A stretch of DNA of 64,000 nt, taken from assembly GCF_025153525.1 (NCBI RefSeq), contig NZ_JANZNR010000008.1:62001-126000 (forward strand). The letters run 5' to 3'. Below are positions 9,058 through 17,875 of this stretch, in pieces. A program made the position numbers and the translations under genes. The first letter of the stretch is position 1. Each line of letters starts with the position of its first letter. Source of the stretch: Psychroserpens sp. SPM9. Its GTDB lineage: Bacteria; Bacteroidota; Bacteroidia; Flavobacteriales; Flavobacteriaceae. Below the pieces are notes generated by a model that was not told the origin of the DNA, did no database searches, and worked only from the letters and a program-made list of their open reading frames with translations.

Positions 9058-9486
9058 TTAAAATCTTATTGATAGCGCGATGTCTTTGTCTACTTTAAAT
9101 TTTGCATCATCGTAGTTTGGCGGTCCAAAACTTCTAGTGTTGTTTGAAGTACCATAAGATTCTTTTGGCATACCACTTTCTTCAAAATCCATTTTGTTGT
9201 TTTCGTTTGCATCGTGTAATACCATTACAGCATACTCGCCAGCTGTTACATCTTCAAAGGTAATTACAGCTTTTCCGTCTTTAATTTTTGATTCTGCATT
9301 TTTGACGCCAGGACCTTTCATGAAGGTGTCTTTGGTGTGTAAAGCGACTAATAATTTTCCGTCATCATTTTTAGCATTTTCAATGGTTATAGTTACGGTT
9401 TGTCCTTTTGTGTCTTGCGAAAAGCCTAATGCAGTTACTAATGTCAATACGATTGTTAAGAGTAAAGTGTGAGTTTTAGTTGTCAT
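9058..9486 (-). CDS. DUF2141 family exported protein
   Basis: 142 residues with a clear signal peptide (1-23, cleavage after LGFSQ). The rest matches the DUF2141 pattern: a beta-rich domain with GKLLVALHTKDTFMKG, an AVITFEDVTAGEYAVMVLHDANENNKMD block and an MPKESYGTSNN block. The conserved HDxNxNxKMD loop looks like a metal-binding turn but no function is established. It is a single gene, 122 bp before the start side of the DUF58 operon end. Function unknown; a periplasmic or surface beta-sandwich is likely. Confidence 0.88.
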   Translation of the reverse strand: MTTKTHTLLLTIVLTLVTALGFSQDTKGQTVTITIENAKNDDGKLLVALHTKDTFMKGPGVKNAESKIKDGKAVITFEDVTAGEYAVMVLHDANENNKMDFEESGMPKESYGTSNNTRSFGPPNYDDAKFKVDKDIALSIRF

Positions 9487-9608
9487 AATATGTGGTTTTA
9501 ATGGTTTGTTTGTTATTGATGATTCAAATATCTAACGAAACCAGCATTTTACATAAAGAGAATAACCGAACTGTATATTTTTAAGACTGAACTGTAGAAT
9601 AGTGGTGT

Positions 9609-10940
9609 TTATAACAAACCTCTTGCCTTAATTTCCAGATATTTATTAATAGTATCGATCGTTAAATCGTGAGGCGAAGTTAAAATTGACTGGATGCCAT
9701 ATTTCTGAAGTTCATTCACAATCAGTCGTTTTTCAAAAGCAAATTTTTCAGCGATGACTTTATCATAAGCTTGCTGAACAGTTTCTGCTTTTTCAGTAAT
9801 TAGGGTATTGAGTTCAGTGTTTTTAAAGAAAATCACAACTAATAAATGACTTTTTGCAATCCCTTTAAGATAGGGTAGTTGTCTGTGTAAACTATCTAGG
9901 GTTTCAAAGTTGGTGTACAACAACATGAGGCTACGTTGCGTGATGTTTCGTTTGGTATCGGCATAAAGTCGGCCATAATCACTTTCAAAAAAATCGGTAT
10001 TTACATTGTATAAAGTTTCTAAAATGAGATTCATTTGAGAGGTACGACGCTCTGCTACTACAATATTTTCGACTTTTTTAGAAAAGGCTAAAATTCCAGC
10101 CTTATCTTGTTTTTTTAAAGCAACATTTGAAATCACCAAAGCCGCATTTATGGCATAATCTAACAAGGTCAAGCCATCAAAAGGCATTTTCATCACACGA
10201 CCTTTATCAATGATAGAGTAGACAGGCTGGGATTTTTCATCCTGAAACTGATTCACCATTAACTGATTGCGTTTTGCTGTAGCTTTCCAGTTGATGGTAC
10301 GCAAATCATCGCCTAAAACATAGTCTTTAATTTGCTCAAACTCCATAGTATGGCCAATCTTTCTTATTTTTTTTATGCCGTATTGGTGCAAATTATTACT
10401 GATGGCAATCAAGTCATATTTACGTAATTGCATAAAACTCGGATAGGTTGGAACCATCGCATTGTCATCATATGAAAAGCGACGCGCTATGAGTCCGAAA
10501 ACCGATGTGACATAAATATTTAACTTTCCGAAGTGATATTCGCCGCGATCTACAGGACGAAGTTTGTATTCAATTTGTGAAGAACTTGAAGCCTCTAATT
10601 GGCGTTCAATACTAAAATCACGAACCTGAAACTGTTCAGGAATTTCGTCAATAATCTTGATATTTACATTAAAGGTATAGTAATTATCAATGACTAAGTT
10701 TACCGGATTTTGATCACCATTCGAAAACTTTTCGGGTAGCACACGCGATCCAATAACACCATTTTTAGCAGCAAATAAAAGAATGGTATCTAAAATGGTA
10801 AGCGTAGCCAATAACAACAATAGCAATTTAACAACCGCAAAACCTCTTGGGAAAATAAAGCTTAAAACAAACAATATCATAATACCAATGCAGGCATAGA
10901 AAAATCTGTTTTGTAAATAAAAAGGTTTGATACGTTTCAC
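9609..10940 (-). CDS. DUF58 domain membrane protein (MoxR-associated, degenerate MIDAS)
   Basis: 443 residues: two membrane helices (about 13-30 and 35-56), a beta-domain, and the DUF58 core. The core motif GDDLRTINWKATAKRN (210-225) is well conserved. DUF58 usually resembles a von Willebrand A domain with DxSxS metal-site residues; here the equivalent position reads DKGRVM (245-250), so the serines of the metal site are missing. Last gene of a six-gene operon, 45 bp after the MoxR ATPase. DUF58 proteins are the usual partners of MoxR chaperone ATPases. Role inferred: envelope-protein maturation or stress tolerance. Confidence 0.88.
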   Translation of the reverse strand: MKRIKPFYLQNRFFYACIGIMILFVLSFIFPRGFAVVKLLLLLLATLTILDTILLFAAKNGVIGSRVLPEKFSNGDQNPVNLVIDNYYTFNVNIKIIDEIPEQFQVRDFSIERQLEASSSSQIEYKLRPVDRGEYHFGKLNIYVTSVFGLIARRFSYDDNAMVPTYPSFMQLRKYDLIAISNNLHQYGIKKIRKIGHTMEFEQIKDYVLGDDLRTINWKATAKRNQLMVNQFQDEKSQPVYSIIDKGRVMKMPFDGLTLLDYAINAALVISNVALKKQDKAGILAFSKKVENIVVAERRTSQMNLILETLYNVNTDFFESDYGRLYADTKRNITQRSLMLLYTNFETLDSLHRQLPYLKGIAKSHLLVVIFFKNTELNTLITEKAETVQQAYDKVIAEKFAFEKRLIVNELQKYGIQSILTSPHDLTIDTINKYLEIKARGLL

Positions 10941-10985
10941 GGGTTTGTTATAAGTTGTTTTTAGAATCTGGTATTGTTTCTATAG

Positions 10986-12074
10986 TTACCTCGGAATTTC
11001 AACGGTTTCAATAATTTGTTTGATGATTTGTTTGGTTGTGACACCTTCCATTTCACGTTCAGGAGTTACAATAACACGATGCTGTAATACAGGTATAGCC
11101 GCACGTTTGATGTCTTCAGGTGTTACAAAATCGCGACCACTCATGGCAGCAAAAGCTTTACTCGCTTTTAAAATAGCAATTGAAGCTCTTGGAGAAGCAC
11201 CTAAATATAAAAACGGATTATTACGTGTGTTCACAATCATATCAGCAATATATTTGATAAGGTGTGATTCAATAATCACTTGTTCTACCAAGCCTTGAAA
11301 TTTATTAATTTGAGCTTTGCTTAAATGTGCTTTAATTTGATCGGTTTTAAGCGCACCTTGTAAATGTTGTTCGCGGTTTAAGATTTCGACTTCTTCTTCC
11401 ACATTGGGGTAATCAATGTCTATTTTAAATAAGAAACGGTCTAACTGAGCTTCAGGTAAACGGTATGTTCCTTCTTGTTCTACCGGGTTTTGTGTGGCGA
11501 GAACAATAAATGGCAAGTCCATTTTAAACTTATTTCCATCAATGGTAATTTGACGCTCTTCCATCACTTCAAATAAAGCCGCTTGTGTTTTTGCTGGCGC
11601 TCTATTAATTTCATCAATGAGAATCATATTTGAAAATATCGGACCTTCTTTAAATTCGAATTCCGAATTTTTCATATTAAAAACCGAAGTTCCCAAAATA
11701 TCACTAGGCATCAAATCTGGAGTAAACTGAATTCTACTAAATCCGATATCTAAAGATTTTGCCAGTAATTTTGCCGAAATGGTTTTTGCCACACCAGGAA
11801 CACCTTCAATCAGTGAATGTCCATTAGCAAGAATGGAGGCAATGAGCATGTCTATCATTCCTTTTTGACCAACGATAACTTTGCTGATTTCGTTTTTAAT
11901 AAGCCCAATACCTTCCTGAAGTTCGCTTAAATCGATACGATTTTTAAAGCTGAGATCACTTTCGGTAGTGGTTAAATCTTCCGAAGTTGAAGGTGTTTCA
12001 CCCAATAACGATTCGTCAAATTGTTCGCTTTTTGGTGTTAAGTCTTCTTGGTTGTTGTCGTCTAAATGTTCCAT
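10986..12074 (-). CDS. MoxR family AAA+ ATPase
   Basis: 362 residues. Walker A GVPGVAKT (91-98), Walker B ILIDEINRAP (151-160) and the sensor region LATQNPVEQEGTYRLPEAQLDRF are all present; a C-terminal lid domain follows. A charged, disordered N-terminal tail (about 45 residues) precedes the AAA core. MoxR ATPases act as chaperones with VWA-type partners. It starts only 3 bp after the DUF4350 stop and is followed by DUF58, so all should be made together. What it remodels in this organism is not visible; the membrane neighbours suggest an inner-membrane target. Confidence 0.94.
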   Translation of the reverse strand: MEHLDDNNQEDLTPKSEQFDESLLGETPSTSEDLTTTESDLSFKNRIDLSELQEGIGLIKNEISKVIVGQKGMIDMLIASILANGHSLIEGVPGVAKTISAKLLAKSLDIGFSRIQFTPDLMPSDILGTSVFNMKNSEFEFKEGPIFSNMILIDEINRAPAKTQAALFEVMEERQITIDGNKFKMDLPFIVLATQNPVEQEGTYRLPEAQLDRFLFKIDIDYPNVEEEVEILNREQHLQGALKTDQIKAHLSKAQINKFQGLVEQVIIESHLIKYIADMIVNTRNNPFLYLGASPRASIAILKASKAFAAMSGRDFVTPEDIKRAAIPVLQHRVIVTPEREMEGVTTKQIIKQIIETVEIPR

Positions 12075-12077
12075 AAT

Positions 12078-13274
12078 TTATGTGGTGTAAAAATCTTCTA
12101 TAGCCTTGTTTAATTGTAATAAATTAGATTCGTTACAATTGGTTTTTGCTTTTAAATATACAATCTGATTAATTAATTTTTTGATATCACTTTCGTCTTT
12201 TCCTGATTTTTGAGCCAGGTTTTTAATAAACTTATCATCCAAAAGTTGGGTGTCTAAATAATAGACGCGACGAATATACTCTAAGAAATAAGTGATTTTC
12301 TTTTCTATTAAATTGTCGTGGTCTTTGGTTTCATAATACAAATTACCAATGGTTTTGGTAAAATCGACCGTTGTGTTTTTAAGCGGCTCTTTAACGTTAA
12401 CAATACGTTGTCTGCGTTTGGCATTAAAAATCATAAAAAGGACTGTCGTAATGAGAGCTAGATACCAGGCCCAACGTAGTGCTGGCTGACTTAAAATAAA
12501 TCGTAAAGGGGAGTTGCCCAGCTCTTTTCCAACTTTATTTCTGGAATCAAAATAAATAGTATCGTCACTTAAATATGACATCACTGCCGAAGCATACTTT
12601 TGGTTGTCTTTTTTAAGCAAATGGTAATTGGTAAACGCTGCTGGTTGTAAATGAATATAAAAATTACCGTCTCCCCATGAGGTTTCAATAAAATTAGCAT
12701 AGGTAGATTCACCAAACTTTTGATGTCCTAAAACTGCGGTATAAAGCGTGTCTATTCTTGAAAAATAAATATTGCTTAATCCTTTGTCTATAGTGATAGA
12801 ATCTGTTGCAAATGTTGGATTCGTTAAGGTTAATTCTCCTTTTCCTTGAAATGAATAATCGTTTCTGGTGTTAAACCCAAGTGAGTCTTTTAATTTGTCA
12901 GGGAAGTTATTACTCGAGATAAAAATGTCGTTACCAAAGGAAGCAAAATCTAAAAGCTCTTGTGCTGAGGTATTGTCTAAATCTTGATAATCGTCGATAA
13001 CCATATAAGTTCCTGAAGTGAGATAAGTACTGTCTTCCCAGCTGTAATAATCATCAAAATACTCATAGGGAGTAACATTAATGTTGTGTATTTTGCTTTC
13101 AGGAAATAAGGTTTCTAATTCTTCATAAAAGATAAATGTTCCGTACGGAATTTTATGCGTTTCATTGTAAGTACGTTGCCAGTTTACAGGTTGAGGTGTC
13201 GAAAACTCAATGGCGATAATTCCTATAAATAGCAATGCTAATATTCCGATGTATATTTTTAGGGTTCTACTCAT
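12078..13274 (-). CDS. DUF4350 domain membrane protein
   Basis: 398 residues: N-terminal membrane helix (about 6-24), an extracytoplasmic domain (about 30-265) typical of DUF4350 (GTFIFYEELETLFPES and the DIFISSNNFPD strand, a glutamine-amidotransferase-like fold without obvious catalytic triad), a second membrane helix (about 268-285) and a cytoplasmic tail (about 290-398) rich in charged helices. It overlaps the upstream gene by 4 bp. DUF4350 is a regular member of MoxR/DUF58/DUF4129 operons. Molecular role unknown; it may sense or bind an envelope ligand and signal to the MoxR complex. Confidence 0.85.
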   Translation of the reverse strand: MSRTLKIYIGILALLFIGIIAIEFSTPQPVNWQRTYNETHKIPYGTFIFYEELETLFPESKIHNINVTPYEYFDDYYSWEDSTYLTSGTYMVIDDYQDLDNTSAQELLDFASFGNDIFISSNNFPDKLKDSLGFNTRNDYSFQGKGELTLTNPTFATDSITIDKGLSNIYFSRIDTLYTAVLGHQKFGESTYANFIETSWGDGNFYIHLQPAAFTNYHLLKKDNQKYASAVMSYLSDDTIYFDSRNKVGKELGNSPLRFILSQPALRWAWYLALITTVLFMIFNAKRRQRIVNVKEPLKNTTVDFTKTIGNLYYETKDHDNLIEKKITYFLEYIRRVYYLDTQLLDDKFIKNLAQKSGKDESDIKKLINQIVYLKAKTNCNESNLLQLNKAIEDFYTT

Positions 13275-14035
13275 TTCTTAATGCTGTTTAAAAATTGAGT
13301 AAATGCTTGCTTGCCCTTGTTAAATTGAAGGCTGTCAATATCAAACTCACCATACCAGATGTAATTATAAAGGTATGAAGTGTATGAAAATTCTTCTTTG
13401 GTGGCTTGACTTTCAATTTCCAGATAGTAATCACTATTGGTTTTCTCGACGTCGTAATCAATTATTTCGGCTTCGGAAAGCGTTTTAAGTAACCACAAAT
13501 AATAATATCTAATGGCTAATCGGTAATTGTTTTCGGCTTCTGCCTGACTAATGAGCGATTTAAAATCGGTTTCATAGATGTTATTTTCAATATCGGTTAC
13601 CGGAATAATGTTCTTGTCAGAGGATTTTCCAAAGACCCAGTTGCCTTCTTTATTGATAATGGCTTTAACGATAAAAAAGACGACCAATAAGAAAATGACA
13701 ACGTAAAATATTTTTAAAGCAATGTCTGTAAAATTTGAAGCTTGAGCATCCGAATTAAAATCAAATAGGTTTTTAAAGAAATCGGATAACCACTGCTTAA
13801 ATCTAGACCACCATCCCGAATTTTCTACAGTCCGTTCATAAATGAATTCATCGTCATTATACTTGTCTTTAAGGTTATCGTATTCACGTTTATCAATAGG
13901 TTCGGTATCATAATAAACCGAGTCTTGTTCGATTTCGGTTTGAAAGGTTTCGTCAACAGCAGCATGCGAGTTGAGTACAATTCCGAAGAGAAAAAGGGTG
14001 ATATGTACAAAAAGGAATCTATTCACCAGAACCAA
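13271..14035 (-). CDS. DUF4129 domain membrane protein
   Basis: 254 residues: a signal/anchor helix (6-26), an acidic periplasmic stretch, a membrane helix (about 107-128), and a C-terminal cytoplasmic helical domain (about 150-254) with the AIRYYYLWLLKTLSEAEII and IWYGEF patterns typical of DUF4129. DUF4129 often sits C-terminal to transglutaminase domains in other bacteria; here it stands alone. The start overlaps the previous gene's end by 17 bp and its stop overlaps the next start by 4 bp, so translation is strongly coupled. Confidence 0.82.
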   Translation of the reverse strand: MVLVNRFLFVHITLFLFGIVLNSHAAVDETFQTEIEQDSVYYDTEPIDKREYDNLKDKYNDDEFIYERTVENSGWWSRFKQWLSDFFKNLFDFNSDAQASNFTDIALKIFYVVIFLLVVFFIVKAIINKEGNWVFGKSSDKNIIPVTDIENNIYETDFKSLISQAEAENNYRLAIRYYYLWLLKTLSEAEIIDYDVEKTNSDYYLEIESQATKEEFSYTSYLYNYIWYGEFDIDSLQFNKGKQAFTQFLNSIKK

Positions 14036-14960
14036 TTAAATCAATATCACTTTTAGTGTTTATATTTTCATGTTCTTCTTTAAGACTATAAAAAACAATG
14101 CCTTGATTGAGTTGTACAATCACATTTAAAATACTGCTTATTAAAAAGGTTAGAAGAAAAATGGCCAGCATCAAAATGGTAACACTTCTACCGATAGCAT
14201 TTGGATCGGGATTTACACCAGGCTGCATATCTGTAAAAAGGTTCACCATTCCGAAGATATACGGAATCAGAGATACGACCTGCTGTGTGATATAACTCAT
14301 TAAGTAGAACAAACCAACACAGCCAATAGCAGCCCAGAATTTTGAACTCATCAATTTCCATGAATAACCAAAACTGTCCCAGATGCCTTTTTTATTATGG
14401 AGATATTCCATTAGCGCACCTTGATACAGTAAACTTACAGCACCAATAACCAAGGGAAGGAGTAAAATTCCAATAATAGTTATGGTTAAGATAAATGCGG
14501 TAATACCAGCAATTATACCAACAACTAATCCGATAAGAATACCACAAATTAAATACACTAAAATTTTGCCTATACTCGCTTTATAAACTTTAATAATATC
14601 TGTTGCATTAAAATTTTTACCATCGCGATCTGCATATAATTTTAAATAGATCGGGATAAAGGCGTAGGCTATTACAGCAGCGATAAGGGCAACGATAACA
14701 AAAATAAAAATCAACAGAATAAAGAGTCCGGCATTCTCATTCATATACTTATCGACGACACTCGGACTGTCATAAATAAGGCTATTGAAAATCACATCGG
14801 TATAGAATTTACTAAAGAAATATCCCATAACCATAAGGATTAATAGGAAGATTCCGTTGATGATAAAAAAGTGCTTGAATAAGTGCTTGCCGTTGTGTTT
14901 TAAAAAAGCAAACGTATCCTGAAAGTACTCACCGAAGCCTCTGGATTTATATAACTGCAT
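14019..14960 (-). CDS. Multi-pass membrane protein of the MoxR/SpoIIM operon
   Basis: 313 residues with about six hydrophobic segments (near 33-53, 73-107, 130-155, 158-185, 209-240, 262-290). I do not recognise a named catalytic family; it resembles the DUF4013/glycerophosphodiesterase-membrane-domain type of helical bundle with a conserved amphipathic start (SRGFGEYFQDTFAFLKHNGK). It overlaps SpoIIM by 14 bp and DUF4129 by 17 bp. The C-terminal tail is hydrophilic. Its strict position between SpoIIM and DUF4129 suggests it is a membrane subunit of the same complex. Confidence 0.7.
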   Translation of the reverse strand: MQLYKSRGFGEYFQDTFAFLKHNGKHLFKHFFIINGIFLLILMVMGYFFSKFYTDVIFNSLIYDSPSVVDKYMNENAGLFILLIFIFVIVALIAAVIAYAFIPIYLKLYADRDGKNFNATDIIKVYKASIGKILVYLICGILIGLVVGIIAGITAFILTITIIGILLLPLVIGAVSLLYQGALMEYLHNKKGIWDSFGYSWKLMSSKFWAAIGCVGLFYLMSYITQQVVSLIPYIFGMVNLFTDMQPGVNPDPNAIGRSVTILMLAIFLLTFLISSILNVIVQLNQGIVFYSLKEEHENINTKSDIDLIGSGE

Positions 14961-15924
14961 GTAGGTTTTTTATTTTTCTGTTCAGTACAAAAGGATAAAT
15001 TAAATAGTAATAGGATATGATACTGAGTGTGGTTAATATAATGCCAACAGATAACCAATTAGGCATGGTGTTAGAATATCGTGTGACGTAGCCTTCTAAA
15101 AATCCTGCTGCGATGGTAAATGGGAAGGTACTAATCAAAATTTTGACTCCATTTTTAACGCCCATTTTAAAAGAACGCATTCTGGAGTAGGTTTTAGGAA
15201 ATAAAATACTGGCGCCTAAAATAAGCCCTGCAGCACCTTCAATAACAATAGCAAATATTTCCATAGAACCGTGAATCCAAATACCTCTAACGCTTTCCCA
15301 AAGCACACCTTCTTTATAGAAAAAATACTGAAATGCACCTACCATAATTCCGTTATGTAACATATAATAGGCAGTTCCTAAACCACCAAACACGCCATAA
15401 ATAAAGGAGCAAATACCAACATATAGATTGTTGAGTGTGATGCCTATAAAACTTCCCCAATTACTTCCGCTTTTGTAAACAGCTACCGGATCACCAGCTT
15501 CAATATTTTCTAAGCTCATATTGACATAGTGATCTCCCAAAATCAATCGTACAAACGAATCATCATAAGCGGCCGATAAGGCGCCAATAGCCATAAAACC
15601 TACAAATATGATAAAAGCGTAAAGCACATAACGCCTGTATTCATAGACGATTAGCGGTACTTCAGTTTTCCAGAAATACACAAAACGATTCGTATCTTCA
15701 CGTTTAGTTTTATAAATTTTTTGAAAAGCTTTGGCTGCTAAGTTGTTTAAATAAAGAATTGTTTTACTTTTGGGATAGTAAGTTTGTGCATAAGATAGAT
15801 CATTTACTAACTGAATATAAAGTGATGCTAATTCATCAGGATTTTTTAAGGTTTTTCCAAAAATGGCCTTTTCAAAACTAAGCCACTTTTCTTTATTTTG
15901 TTTAATAAATGCCACTTCTCTCAT
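14947..15924 (-). CDS. SpoIIM/DUF95 family membrane protein
   Basis: 325 residues. An N-terminal cytoplasmic helical part (1-100) is followed by at least five membrane segments with the DUF95 pattern, including the short conserved stretch NNLYVGICSFIYGVFGGLGT and ESVRGIWIHGSMEIFAIVIEGAAG. In spore formers SpoIIM helps build the peptidoglycan hydrolase complex DMP during engulfment; non-sporulating Bacteroidetes carry this relative beside MoxR operons, so the name does not imply sporulation. First gene of the operon and divergent from the RDD protein with only 23 bp between starts, which requires overlapping promoters. Confidence 0.88.
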   Translation of the reverse strand: MREVAFIKQNKEKWLSFEKAIFGKTLKNPDELASLYIQLVNDLSYAQTYYPKSKTILYLNNLAAKAFQKIYKTKREDTNRFVYFWKTEVPLIVYEYRRYVLYAFIIFVGFMAIGALSAAYDDSFVRLILGDHYVNMSLENIEAGDPVAVYKSGSNWGSFIGITLNNLYVGICSFIYGVFGGLGTAYYMLHNGIMVGAFQYFFYKEGVLWESVRGIWIHGSMEIFAIVIEGAAGLILGASILFPKTYSRMRSFKMGVKNGVKILISTFPFTIAAGFLEGYVTRYSNTMPNWLSVGIILTTLSIISYYYLIYPFVLNRKIKNLHAVI

Positions 15925-15947
15925 AAGCTTTCAAATTAAAGCAATTA

Positions 15948-16706
15948 ATGGTAGAGTTACAAATAAATACGACACAAAACGTTAATATAAATTTCATCGC
16001 TGCGAGTGTTGGTGAACGCATATTAGCTTACATTATCGATTTGGTAATTAAAATTGCTTACATCGTTGTTGTCTATCAAATTACCTTTAATTTATTTGCT
16101 ATTGATCGTATGATTGAAGATATGGATCAATGGTCGCAAATAGCCATTGTGGTCTCCTTTTATTTACCGGTTGTGTTTTATTCCTTAATTTTTGAAACCT
16201 TTTTAGATGGCCAAACAATTGGGAAGCGAATTATGAAAATTAAAGTCGTTAAAATTGATGGTTATCAAGCGGCTTTGGCCGATTATCTCGTGCGTTGGTT
16301 TTTTAGGATTGTCGATTTAAATATGATGTCTGGTGTTGTGGCTTTAATCGCTATTGTTACCAGTAAAAAGAGTCAGCGTTTGGGAGATATGACTGCGGGA
16401 ACTTCGGTAATTACACTTAAAAATAACGTTAATATCAATCATACGATTTTAGAAGAATTGGATGATAGTTATAAGCCAACCTATCCTAACGTGATTAAGC
16501 TGTCTGACAATGATGCGCGTATCATTAAAGAAACTTATGTGAGAGCTAAGGCTTCAAAAGATTACGAAACGCTTGTGAAACTGCGTAAAAAGGTAGTAGA
16601 AGTCGTTGAGATAAAAGATTATAATGGATCTGATATTCAGTTTATTGACACCATTTTAAAAGATTACAACTATTATACAGGCGCTAGTGTTGGTAAGCTG
16701 TTTTAA
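15948..16706 (+). CDS. RDD family membrane protein
   Basis: 252 residues. The N-terminal two thirds (about 15-150) form an RDD domain: the conserved Arg in ERILAYIIDLVIK, three membrane helices, and the GQTIGKRIMKIKVV motif. A hydrophilic C-terminal domain (about 165-252) follows, ending ASVGKLF. RDD proteins are small multi-pass proteins, some of which act as sodium/proton antiporters. It is divergent from the SpoIIM-MoxR-DUF58 operon and is part of the same conserved neighbourhood in Flavobacteriia. Confidence 0.88.
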   Translation: MVELQINTTQNVNINFIAASVGERILAYIIDLVIKIAYIVVVYQITFNLFAIDRMIEDMDQWSQIAIVVSFYLPVVFYSLIFETFLDGQTIGKRIMKIKVVKIDGYQAALADYLVRWFFRIVDLNMMSGVVALIAIVTSKKSQRLGDMTAGTSVITLKNNVNINHTILEELDDSYKPTYPNVIKLSDNDARIIKETYVRAKASKDYETLVKLRKKVVEVVEIKDYNGSDIQFIDTILKDYNYYTGASVGKLF

Positions 16707-16794
16707 ACTTTTTTTAGTTTAAAAATTCTGTGAATGTGTTGTTTATACTAACACTATTTTTTACCATTCTTAGTGAAATATCAAATTAGCAAGC

Positions 16795-16802
16795 TACCTT
16801 TG
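16795..16802 (+). promoter_or_regulatory. -7 box of the TRIC-channel gene
   Basis: TACCTTTG fits TAnnTTTG, 20 bp before the start codon. Confidence 0.6.
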
Positions 16803-16822
16803 CACCACCTATAAAACAACTT

Positions 16823-17443
16823 ATGTTTTTTCAAGTTATCGATATTTTAGGAACCATTGCTTTTGCCATTTCAGGAGTTTTGGTAGCACTCAATAAGCGA
16901 ATGGATCCTTTTGGTGTGCTTATTATTGCATTTGTTACCGCTGTTGGAGGTGGTACCTTACGAGATGTGATGATTGGTATACATCCTGTGTCGTGGATGA
17001 CCAACATGACTTATGTCTATGTTATCATTGCTTCAGCTGTTTTTGCTGTTTTACTTCGGAAAAAAATAAACTACTTAAGAACCTCGCTTTTTTTATTTGA
17101 TACCATCGGTATAGGATTATACACTGTCGTTGGCATCGAAAAAGGCATAGTTGCCGGTTTGCATCCTATCATTTGCATCGCACTCGGAACGATGACAGCT
17201 TGTTTTGGAGGTGTTTTAAGAGATATCTTATGTAATGAGATTCCGGTAATTTTCAGAAAAGAAATTTATGCCACGGCTTGTATTTTAGGCGGACTCACAT
17301 ATTTCCTGCTACGTGAATTTATGGACGACACTAATTTTATCTTTATAATTGCAGGTGTCATTGTGATTTCGGTACGATTAATCGCTGTTAAATTTAAAAT
17401 TAGCTTACCAAGTTTATATACTAAAGAAGAGGGCGATAATTAA
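16823..17443 (+). CDS. TRIC-type cation channel family protein (UPF0126)
   Basis: 206 residues and about seven membrane helices arranged as two repeats. Each repeat contains the family's glycine motif followed by LRD: GGGTLRDV (near residue 47) and FGGVLRDI (near residue 133). Prokaryotic TRIC homologues are trimeric potassium-permeable channels in the inner membrane; the physiological role in bacteria is not settled. The gene stands alone with its own promoter. Its stop codon shares the palindrome TTAA with the convergent downstream gene. Confidence 0.9.
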   Translation: MFFQVIDILGTIAFAISGVLVALNKRMDPFGVLIIAFVTAVGGGTLRDVMIGIHPVSWMTNMTYVYVIIASAVFAVLLRKKINYLRTSLFLFDTIGIGLYTVVGIEKGIVAGLHPIICIALGTMTACFGGVLRDILCNEIPVIFRKEIYATACILGGLTYFLLREFMDDTNFIFIIAGVIVISVRLIAVKFKISLPSLYTKEEGDN

Positions 17444-17793
17444 ACAGCTTGACCGAAAGTGAGTAAATTAGAATCGGGATCTAATACAGAAAATTCTAAT
17501 TGTCCCCAAGGTTGTTGTTTTAGAGAACCATTTGGATGAATGGCGATATGTTTAGCTATAAGCGTTTGATAAAAAGTTTCAATATCATCTAATCTGATGT
17601 AGACTTGCCCATAATTTTCTAACGGATTGAGTGTCTTGAATTCAAAAAAATGAAGCTCGATAGCATCCATTTTAAGCATCAGGTAACCTTCATAATCGAC
17701 ATCACCTAAGGTTTTAAAACCTAAACTTTTATAGAAAGCTTTGGTAGCAGATTTTTGACGCATCGGAAGTTTAGGATGAATATGAGTAAGCAT
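17440..17793 (-). CDS. VOC (glyoxalase/bleomycin-resistance) superfamily protein
   Basis: About 117 residues when started at 17793, where the family's N-terminus begins (MLTHIHPKLPMRQK). An in-frame start at 17832 would add 13 residues that do not look like the family and that overlap an inverted repeat, so I prefer the shorter form. The two beta-alpha-beta-beta-beta units of the VOC fold are visible (KAFYKSLGF ... LMLKMDAIELHFFEF; IETFYQTLIAK ... FSVLDPDSNLLTFGQ), including the late Glu/Asp region near the metal site. The substrate is unknown; members include lyases, dioxygenases and drug-binding proteins. The stop codon overlaps that of the TRIC gene. Confidence 0.8.
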   Translation of the reverse strand: MLTHIHPKLPMRQKSATKAFYKSLGFKTLGDVDYEGYLMLKMDAIELHFFEFKTLNPLENYGQVYIRLDDIETFYQTLIAKHIAIHPNGSLKQQPWGQLEFSVLDPDSNLLTFGQAV

Positions 17794-17820
17794 GAGTCTT
17801 TTGATATTAAGGTTTATGGT

Positions 17821-17851
17821 CCCATCAGCCAAATTACAACAGACTGATGGG
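17821..17851. repeat. Inverted repeat between the VOC and M3 peptidase genes
   Basis: CCCATCAG (17821-17828) pairs with CTGATGGG (17844-17851). No T-run follows on the - strand, so a terminator role is uncertain. Confidence 0.4.
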
Positions 17852-17875
17852 AAGTGACTATTTTTTTATTCAGTA

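Noticed and set aside
14947-15924. SpoIIM name as a sign of a spore-forming organism
   Set aside because: The family is broad, and all other features are Bacteroidetes.
17794-17832. Extended N-terminus of the VOC protein
   Set aside because: The extra residues do not fit the family and cover an inverted repeat.
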